From the NCBI GenBank assembly GCA_963767565.1, contig CAVYEG010000019.1, positions 1 through 64,000 of the forward strand: DNA of 64,000 nt. Direction: 5' to 3'. Under the pieces are notes generated by a model that searched no databases, was not told the origin of the DNA, and saw nothing but the letters and a program-made list of their open reading frames with translations. Each line of letters starts with the position of its first letter. The first letter of the stretch is position 1. Positions 58,189-64,000 of the stretch are shown one piece after another. This DNA comes from Palsa-504 sp963767565 (lineage in GTDB: Bacteria; Actinomycetota; Actinomycetes; Streptosporangiales; Streptosporangiaceae). A program made the translations under genes and the position numbers.

Positions 58189-59631
58189 TCACGCGCGGTC
58201 CAGTCCGGCCAGGCCGTCGGCCATCGAGCGGAACAGCGGGTCGGTGTGACTGGTCAAAGTGGCGTAGACCTGGTTGATCCGCTGGTAGGCGCGGGCGGCC
58301 CGGGGGTCCGGGGTGAACTGCTGGCCGGGGCTGACCATCGCGGCGGTGGCCTGGTCCCAGCCGGGGTAGATGCCGTGGCCGACGGCGGCGCAGATGGCCC
58401 CGCCGAGGCCGGCGGCGTCGTTGACGGTGGTGCGGCGGGCGGGGCGGCCGTAGACGTCGGCGACGATCTGCATCATCAGGTCGGAACGGGACCCGCCCCC
58501 GGACACCAGCACGGGCGAGAGCCGACGGCCCAGCGCGTGTTCCATGGCCGCGGTGTGGTTGGCCATGGTCAGGGCGAGGCCCTCGAGGATGGAGCGGTAG
58601 ATGTGGGCGCGACCCTGGCTGCCGTCGAAGCCCAGCAGCGCGCCGCGGCGCCAGGGCGCCTGCCCGGGTGCCAGCCAGTCCGGGATGGTCAGCAGCCCGT
58701 TGCTGCCCGGCGCCAGCTCGCTGGCGGCCGCGTTGAGGGCGTCCTCCAGGTGCGCCGTCTGCAGGCGCGCCTTCTCATCGTCCGGCCCTTCCAGCAGCGT
58801 CCGGTACCAGCTGACCGTCCACATGCCGCGGCGGATCCCGGTGCTCTCGTACAGGTAGGTCCCGGGCCGGGCCGCGAAGTTGGCCCAGTAGCTGCCGTCC
58901 GCGCTGGATGAGGACGAGCCGGTGGTCATGGCCGCGATGTAGGTGCCCAGCGACAGCAGCACGCTGCCGTCGTCGGCCAGGCCGCTGCCCAGCGCCTCGA
59001 CGGCCTTGTCGTTGGCCGTGGCGTACACCGGCAGGCCGGCCCGGAGGCCGGTGGCCCCGGCCGCCTCCGGGGTCACCTGGCCGAGCCGGCTGCCCGGGGG
59101 GACCAGGTCGAAGAGCATGTCGCGCGGCATGCCGGCGGCGGCGTAGCGGTGAGGATCGTCCGGCCAGGCCGCCGTGTCATGGTCGATGGGCCACAGGCCC
59201 GCGTAGTTGGCCGCGGTGTCGGTGAACTGGCCGGTCAGGCGGTGGGTGATGTAACCGGAGGAGGTGGTGACGTAGCGGACCTGCGGATTGTCCGCCCGGT
59301 AGGGCCGGGCGACCCGCTCGTCCATCCAGCTCAGTACCGGTTCGGCCAGGCTGCCGTCGGCCGTCAGCAGGGCCCGGCAGAAGCGGATGGTGCACAGGCC
59401 CACCGCGGCGATGTCGGCGGGGTCGCCGGGGAAGGCGGTCATGACGTCACGGCAGGCGCCGGCGATGGACGCCCAGATGTCGTCATCGGGGTGGACGGCA
59501 TGCCCCGGCACCGAGATGTCATACGGCTCAAGCCGCCTGCTGGCCGCGGCCAGGGCCCGGCCGCGGGCGTCGAAGATCGTCACCTTGGTGCTCTGCGAGC
59601 CGTTGTCGATGGCCAGCAGGTACGGCTTCAT
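58189..59631 (-). CDS. FGGY-family carbohydrate kinase (YgcE-like)
   Basis: 480-residue FGGY sugar kinase. The N-terminal phosphate-binding loop is LAIDNGSQSTKVTIFDARG, typical of the YgcE subgroup, and the C-terminal adenosine motif is LVSGGGSRSDLMMQIVADVY. The catalytic Asp is likely in LPVYATANDKAVEALGSG. It is the last gene of a leftward operon: ATG 59631 overlaps the FAD oxidase stop by 4 bases. The sugar or polyol phosphorylated is unknown. Confidence 0.88.
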   Translation of the reverse strand: MKPYLLAIDNGSQSTKVTIFDARGRALAAASRRLEPYDISVPGHAVHPDDDIWASIAGACRDVMTAFPGDPADIAAVGLCTIRFCRALLTADGSLAEPVLSWMDERVARPYRADNPQVRYVTTSSGYITHRLTGQFTDTAANYAGLWPIDHDTAAWPDDPHRYAAAGMPRDMLFDLVPPGSRLGQVTPEAAGATGLRAGLPVYATANDKAVEALGSGLADDGSVLLSLGTYIAAMTTGSSSSSADGSYWANFAARPGTYLYESTGIRRGMWTVSWYRTLLEGPDDEKARLQTAHLEDALNAAASELAPGSNGLLTIPDWLAPGQAPWRRGALLGFDGSQGRAHIYRSILEGLALTMANHTAAMEHALGRRLSPVLVSGGGSRSDLMMQIVADVYGRPARRTTVNDAAGLGGAICAAVGHGIYPGWDQATAAMVSPGQQFTPDPRAARAYQRINQVYATLTSHTDPLFRSMADGLAGLDRA

Positions 59632-61097
59632 GATTGCAGCGGGAAGATCGTGCCCGCGTTCATCACGCCCTGGGGGTCGAACGCCTGCTTCAGGGTCGTC
59701 AGCAAGTAGTAGGCGCTGCCGTGTTCCTGCTCGACCCAGGGCGTGCGGTACTTGCCGATCCCGTGGTGGTGCACCATCGACCCGCCCGCCCGCAGGGCTT
59801 CTTCGACGATGATCGCGTTCAGCGGCTGGTGGTAGACCTCGATCTCCTCGCGCGGGCTGCACCTGATCTCGTAGTCGTAGACGAAGTACAGATTGGTGCC
59901 GGTCTGGTAGCTGTGCGAGGAATGGGCGCCGAGCATAGTCAGGTCACCGGCCCGCGGGAACTCGCCGCGGATCCGGCCCATGACGGCGGCGAACAGGCCC
60001 GCGGCCCGCGACCAGTCGACGGAGACCTCGGTGGTGTAGCCGAGGCGGGCGTGGGCGAGCATGTCGGCCTTCTCCGCGTCGATCTGGTCCTGGCCCCAGT
60101 TGAGGTTCTCGAACCACCGCCGGATCAGGCCGTCGTCCACCCGCTCGTGGCCGCGGCCGGCGAACAGGTTCCCGATCGCCGCCGCGGTGGCCGCGGCGAT
60201 GGGCTCGGGACCCTCGGCCACCAGCACGACGACGCTGCGGCCCTGGTCGAAGCCGGCGAAGTGCTGGCGGGCGTCCTCGGGTGAGTAGACCCGGCACACC
60301 GACGGCCGGTAGCCCGCGGTGATCAGCTCGCGGACCGCGTCGATGCCATCGGCGAACTCCTCCACACCGAACCCGAAGTACCGGTTGTTCTCCGGCTGGT
60401 ACCGGAACAGCTTCACCGTCACCTCGGTGATGAAGCACAGCGCGCCCTCGCTGCCGATGACGATGTGGCGGATGTCCGGGCCCGCGGCCCGCCGCGGCAC
60501 GTTCTTGATCCGGGTCACCTGCCCCCCGGGGAAGACCGCCTCCAGGCCCACGACCAGGTCCTCGATGCCGCCGTACAGGGTGGAGAACTGGCCAATCGAG
60601 CGCGTGGCGACCAGGCCGCCCAGCTGGGCTAGCGGCTTGGACTGGGGCGAGTGCCCGGTGGTCAGGCCCCGGGCCCGGACGGTGTCCTCGAGCTCCTGCA
60701 GGCCGACGCCGCACTGCCCGGTGGCCATCATGTCCACCGGGTCGACGGACAGGATCGCGTTCAGCCGCGACCCGTCTACCACGAGGCTGTCCTCGACCAC
60801 CGTCTCCAGGCCGCCTTCCGTGGCGGTCGCTCCGGTCCGCGGCACGATGTTGACGAGGTTCTGCTCGGCGAACCGCAGCACCGCCGCCACCTCCGCCGTG
60901 GAAGCGGGGTAGACGATCGCGGCCGGGATCGGCCCGTCGTAGATGCCGTGCACGGCGGTGTACTTCCGGAACCGGTCGACGCTGGCCTGCCTGAGCTGCT
61001 CGTCGCGGGTCTCGACCGCGGCCGGGCCGAGGAGCCCGGTCATCGCGTCGGCGATCGACTGGCGGGTCAGCGGGGATCGTGATGGGGCCATGGCCAC
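59628..61097 (-). CDS. FAD-linked oxidase (YgcU/alkyl-DHAP synthase-like)
   Basis: 489-residue FAD-binding_4 (VAO-type) flavoenzyme. FAD-binding: IVPRTGATATEGGLETVVED and GHSPQSKPLAQLGGLVATRS. Near the C-terminus, MVHHHGIGKYRTPW matches the His-rich motif of alkyldihydroxyacetonephosphate synthase and YgcU. GTG 61097 follows GGAGAG. It starts 25 bases after the SDR stop and overlaps the kinase gene. A role in oxidising a sugar acid or alcohol of the pathway is inferred. Confidence 0.88.
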   Translation of the reverse strand: MAMAPSRSPLTRQSIADAMTGLLGPAAVETRDEQLRQASVDRFRKYTAVHGIYDGPIPAAIVYPASTAEVAAVLRFAEQNLVNIVPRTGATATEGGLETVVEDSLVVDGSRLNAILSVDPVDMMATGQCGVGLQELEDTVRARGLTTGHSPQSKPLAQLGGLVATRSIGQFSTLYGGIEDLVVGLEAVFPGGQVTRIKNVPRRAAGPDIRHIVIGSEGALCFITEVTVKLFRYQPENNRYFGFGVEEFADGIDAVRELITAGYRPSVCRVYSPEDARQHFAGFDQGRSVVVLVAEGPEPIAAATAAAIGNLFAGRGHERVDDGLIRRWFENLNWGQDQIDAEKADMLAHARLGYTTEVSVDWSRAAGLFAAVMGRIRGEFPRAGDLTMLGAHSSHSYQTGTNLYFVYDYEIRCSPREEIEVYHQPLNAIIVEEALRAGGSMVHHHGIGKYRTPWVEQEHGSAYYLLTTLKQAFDPQGVMNAGTIFPLQS

Positions 61098-61122
61098 GGT
61101 CGCTCTCCGGGTAGCTGTGGTG

Positions 61123-61899
61123 TCAGCGGACGAGGTAGCCGCCGTCGACCACCAGGACGTGGCCGTTGACGTAATCCGAGGCCCGGCTGGCCAGGAAGAC
61201 CACCGCCCCCATCAGGTCGGCGGCCTGCCCCCAGCGGGCCGCGGGGATGTGCTCGACGATGCGGCGGTCGGCCTCGGGATCGGCCCGGGTCGCTTCGGTG
61301 ATGGCGGTCTTGAAGTATCCCGGCGCGATGGCATTGACCTGGATGTTACAGGCCGCCAGCTCGTCGCAGTAGGCCTTGGTGAAGCCCGCGATCCCGGCCT
61401 TGGTCGCGGCGTAGGCCGGTGAGCGCCGCCCGCCGAGGAAGGAGAACAGCGACGCGATATTGATGATCTTGCCGGACCGCTGCCCGGTCATGAACCTGCT
61501 GGCCTCGTGGGCCAGCTCGAAAGCGGCGGTCAGGTTGACCGACACCATCGGGTCCCACCGGTCACGGCCGAACTCCGCCACGTCAGCCAGCAGCGCGATG
61601 CCGGCGGAGTTGACCAGTATGTCGACCGAGCCCAGCGCCTCCACGCACCCCTCCACGACGGCTGCCGGGACGCCCGGCTGGGTGATGTCGGCCACCACGA
61701 ACTCCATCCGGCGCCCGGCGGCCTCGATCAGGGCCCGGGTGGTCCCGTCGTCCTCGGCCAGGCCGACCGCGAATACGTCCGCGCCGGCCTGGGCCAGGGC
61801 CACCGAGAAGGCCCGGCCCAGGCCGGTATTGCCGCCGGTGACCAGGGCGTTACGCCCGGCGAGGGAGAACAGGTCGAGGCTGAAGTCGGCGATGTCCAC
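61123..61899 (-). CDS. Short-chain dehydrogenase (YgcW/gluconate-dehydrogenase-like)
   Basis: 258-residue SDR with NAD(P)-binding loop ALVTGGNTGLGRAFSVALAQ, NSAG at ILVNSAGIAL, catalytic Ser in KIINIASLFSFLGG and the YAATKAG Tyr-Lys pair. Closest in look to 2-deoxy-D-gluconate/gluconate 5-dehydrogenases (KduD/YgcW). It is the first gene of the operon with the FAD oxidase and FGGY kinase. GTG 61899 is the likely start. Confidence 0.9.
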   Translation of the reverse strand: MDIADFSLDLFSLAGRNALVTGGNTGLGRAFSVALAQAGADVFAVGLAEDDGTTRALIEAAGRRMEFVVADITQPGVPAAVVEGCVEALGSVDILVNSAGIALLADVAEFGRDRWDPMVSVNLTAAFELAHEASRFMTGQRSGKIINIASLFSFLGGRRSPAYAATKAGIAGFTKAYCDELAACNIQVNAIAPGYFKTAITEATRADPEADRRIVEHIPAARWGQAADLMGAVVFLASRASDYVNGHVLVVDGGYLVR

Positions 61900-62261
61900 A
61901 GGTCAGCTGCCATCCGAGGTGGGAGGTAGGGCCGGCTTGGATCGTTTCGTCAGGTTAGCGCGTGCAGGCTGGCGGCCCGGGAGGCGGATACTTCGAGCGT
62001 GAGCCGGCGCCCTGCTGCGCAGGCAGCTCTCGCACTGGGTATGCCGGGACCGTCACCGGGCGGCCAGGCTGCGCCCCGGCCCCGCTCATCGCGACCGCCA
62101 TCTCGCGGACTCCACTCCGGTTAACCGCATATCTCAGAGCGGGCCTTCACCTCCGGTGGCACGGGGACGGAAGCAGCCCCTGGGAGTGACCTGTCCCCCG
62201 ACCGGACGGCACCGTCGAGGACAGCGGACCTATCGCGCGGGATCGCCGCGCCTGCGCCCCG
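61900..62261. other. Intergenic region between VOC protein and SDR operon
   Basis: No gene is recognised in this 362-base stretch; open frames are short and of shadow composition. It should hold the leftward promoter of the SDR-FAD-kinase operon, but no defensible promoter or operator is visible. Confidence 0.45.
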
Positions 62262-63188
62262 TTACTTGGTATCGCGCGGCCCGCCCGGGACGTCCCAGGT
62301 GGTCCAGCGGAACGGCACGCCGAAGGTCGTCTTCGGGTCGGTGATCAGCGTCTGATCGTCGCGCCCCACGGTCCTGATGCCCTTGTCGGTGAAGTACGCC
62401 TCGGTGTCGTCGAGGTTCTGCACCTTGAATGCGGCCGCGTGGTGGCTGTCGCCGAACTTGGCCGCGTCCGCGGCTGCGATCGTGCCGTCCTTCACCGGCT
62501 TCGACAGCTGGATCACCGTGTCACCGAGCTGCACGTACACGTCCTCGGTACCCGTCAGGTCCGAGCCGCCCTTGTGCAGCAGTGTGCCGCCGAACCCCTC
62601 GGTGTAGATCGTCTCCGCGCGGCCGAGGTCGCGGGCGATGACCGTGGTGTACGCCAGGCCGGGGGTCTTGACCGGGTGGTTCCTGATCCACCAGTCCCCG
62701 TCCCAGTCAGGGAGAAAGCGGAGGTCCCGGTGCTGCATGTCGGTGAAACGCGGGTCGAAGAACTCGATCTGGGTGAAGGTCTCCTTCGGGTGGGTGAAGA
62801 CCGAGGTGTTGGCGTGCTGCTCGTCCCAGACGGGCTCTTCGGTGAGCGGCTTGCCGCCCTCGCCGTAGGTGCGGAGGCCCAGCTGCTGGGTCGTGCGCCA
62901 GATGGCGACGGTGTCGTCGGCGTAGTACGCGAGGGAGTGCCAGTGGTCGCCGAACCGGTTGTAGAACCGGCCGAGCGGGAACTGCGACCAGTCGGGCTCG
63001 CTGAAGGCCGGCGCCAGCGGCTCGATGACCGTGTCGCCCAGCAAGACGAGCGACGCGTCACGGCGCTCCCCGGGCATGTAGCTGTGCGGCATGAACACCT
63101 TCACCGCGAACACGTCGCCGTACCAGGCCTCGAGCTCGTTGAGCTGGCCGGTCATGTGGATGATGTGGAAGAGCTTTCCGACAGCCAT
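62262..63188 (-). CDS. Two-domain VOC-superfamily protein
   Basis: 308 residues from ATG 63188 with GAGGA upstream; the frame is open to 63299. Two glyoxalase/dioxygenase-fold (VOC) modules are visible: residues ~1-130 (KLFHIIHMTGQLNELEAWYG, HWHSLAYYADD) and ~170-300 (GLAYTTVIARDLGRAETIYT, SHHAAAFKVQNLDDTEAYF). His in the MTGQ/HWHS and HHAAAF strands and a Glu in FTQIEFFDPR could bind a metal. An extradiol dioxygenase, lyase or binding protein role is possible; none can be selected. Confidence 0.8.
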   Translation of the reverse strand: MAVGKLFHIIHMTGQLNELEAWYGDVFAVKVFMPHSYMPGERRDASLVLLGDTVIEPLAPAFSEPDWSQFPLGRFYNRFGDHWHSLAYYADDTVAIWRTTQQLGLRTYGEGGKPLTEEPVWDEQHANTSVFTHPKETFTQIEFFDPRFTDMQHRDLRFLPDWDGDWWIRNHPVKTPGLAYTTVIARDLGRAETIYTEGFGGTLLHKGGSDLTGTEDVYVQLGDTVIQLSKPVKDGTIAAADAAKFGDSHHAAAFKVQNLDDTEAYFTDKGIRTVGRDDQTLITDPKTTFGVPFRWTTWDVPGGPRDTK

Positions 63189-63530
63189 CTGGTGGTTCCT
63201 CATGAGTATCGTGACGGTCACCGGGCCGCTAAACGGTGGTCCGTCTGGCGTGGACTTAAGATCGCGAGAGCGGGCAAATAAAGGTAGAACACGAAACATT
63301 TAAATATATCACGCCAGTGCTGGCGGACGGACTTGCGAGCGCTGGCAAGGCCGCCGCCAAGGTCGCCGCCAGGCTCGGGAACACGGATTCCTGACCCCGG
63401 TGCCACGCCATGTCCTGCACCAGGGCGGAATCTGTATCGGCCCGCATAACCCGACGGCCGGAGCTAGGCCGGCGGCCCGGCCCGAACGCGCGGCGAGATC
63501 TCGGCCGCTGTCAGGAGGACTTCGTGTCCT
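63189..63530. other. Intergenic region between the sigma factor and VOC gene
   Basis: No gene is recognised. An unusually A/T-rich block at 63276-63312 (AAAGGTAGAACACGAAAC, then ATTTAAATATATC) stands out from the surrounding GC-rich DNA and probably contains the leftward promoter of the VOC gene. No consensus can be assigned with confidence. Confidence 0.45.
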
Positions 63531-64000
63531 TCATGCCGGCTTGGTGATCTGGGCGCGGAGGTAGGTCAGGGCCCGCTCCAGCAGGCGGGAGACGTGCATC
63601 TGGGAGATGCCGAGGCGGGCGCCGATCTGCTCCTGGGTCAGGTTGCCGTAGAACCGCAGCATCAGGATGCGCTGCTCGCGTTCAGGCAGCTCGTCCAGGT
63701 GGGCGTGGACGGCTTCGATGTCGGTGGCGTGGGAGACGGCCGGGTCGTCCTCGCCGAGTATGTCGATGAGCAGGGCGGGATCGTCATCGTGCGACAGCGG
63801 CGCATCCAGTGAGTAGGTAGTGAAGACCAGGTGGGCGCGGCGGGCTTCCAGCACGTCGTCCGCGGGCACGCCGAGGTGCCGGGCCAGTTCGCTGTCATCG
63901 GGGGTGCGGCCGAGCTGCTGGGTCAGGATCTCCTCGGCGGAGCGCATCTCCAGCAGCAGCTCCTGCACCTGGCGGCGGACCCGGATCTGCCAGCGCCGGT
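63531..64000 (-). CDS. SigB/SigF-type RNA polymerase sigma factor, truncated by window
   Basis: C-terminal ~156 residues of a group-3 sigma factor; the frame runs off the right edge with RRWQIRVRRQVQELLLEMRS, the end of region 2/start of region 3 (compare WAVRVPRRLQEL in SigB/SigF). Region 3 follows (ARHLGVPADDVLEARRAH), then region 4 with the helix-turn-helix LTQEQIGARLGISQMHVSRL, which reads the -35 element. Such factors usually need anti-sigma and anti-anti-sigma partners and govern stress or development. Those partners are not in view. Confidence 0.9.
   Translation of the reverse strand, partial: RRWQIRVRRQVQELLLEMRSAEEILTQQLGRTPDDSELARHLGVPADDVLEARRAHLVFTTYSLDAPLSHDDDPALLIDILGEDDPAVSHATDIEAVHAHLDELPEREQRILMLRFYGNLTQEQIGARLGISQMHVSRLLERALTYLRAQITKPA

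Overview
The window is GC-rich chromosomal DNA (codon third positions mostly G or C) from a high-GC actinobacterium, most likely a mycelial actinomycete. The evidence is a complete actinomycete integrative and conjugative element (AICE) with FtsK-type Tra, RepSA-type Rep, Xis and Int; the actinobacterial families DUF3040 and DUF5941; an Rv1086-like short-chain Z-prenyl diphosphate synthase; a Zur-controlled metal ABC transporter; and a SigB/SigF-type sigma factor. No rRNA genes or CRISPR arrays were found. The species cannot be named from this sequence alone.

Layout. 1-746: no gene recognised. 747-6107: two DUF1254/DUF1214 genes (the first frameshifted), a SulP-STAS anion transporter and an overlapping six-TM Sap/GAP-family gene. 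6482-17975: the AICE, inserted in the initiator tRNA-fMet gene. Its left half holds small unknown genes, a frameshifted HAD hydrolase and a divergent XRE-TPR regulator. Its right half is one rightward, mostly translationally coupled run ending tra - zinc ribbon - repSA - xis - int. 17931-18007: the restored tRNA-fMet. 18120-20355: RNase HI, an MBL-fold hydrolase and an EamA transporter carrying a hairpin insertion.

20474-39021 is rich in envelope-glycan genes: a flippase-like protein, GT4, two GT2, GT87, GT39 and GT-C-like membrane proteins, a DUF5941 protein next to an IspD/TarI cytidylyltransferase, and a class-III aminotransferase, followed by PIN-PhoH and Z-prenyl transferase genes. 39352-43517: a conserved unknown gene, an NlpC/P60 peptidase and a DUF255 thioredoxin-domain protein. 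43610-47717: a zinc/manganese ABC importer (two permeases, a binding protein and an ATPase joined in one reading frame) diverging from zur, with a good Zur box between them. 47813-53996: a 32-bp tandem repeat, PlsC, a 13-TM-class membrane protein, selD and gamma-glutamyltransferase.

54016-58174 looks like a glycine-betaine/dimethylglycine catabolic unit: a BHMT-like methyltransferase diverging from a dimethylglycine/sarcosine dehydrogenase with a downstream TetR gene. 58189-61899 is an SDR - FAD oxidase - FGGY kinase operon resembling the E. coli ygcW/ygcU/ygcE set. A two-domain VOC protein and a sigma-factor gene cut by the window edge finish the window.

Two observations matter most. First, AICE integration has replaced the 3' half of the initiator tRNA: the displaced host half, with a different but compensated T-stem pair and its own terminator hairpin, is still present 11.4 kb away. 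Second, four conserved genes (DUF1254, HAD, metal permease, metal-binding protein) are each restored by deleting exactly one base, usually in a short G/C run. This points to systematic single-base insertion errors in the assembly rather than real decay, and it would explain the apparent binding-protein/ATPase fusion.
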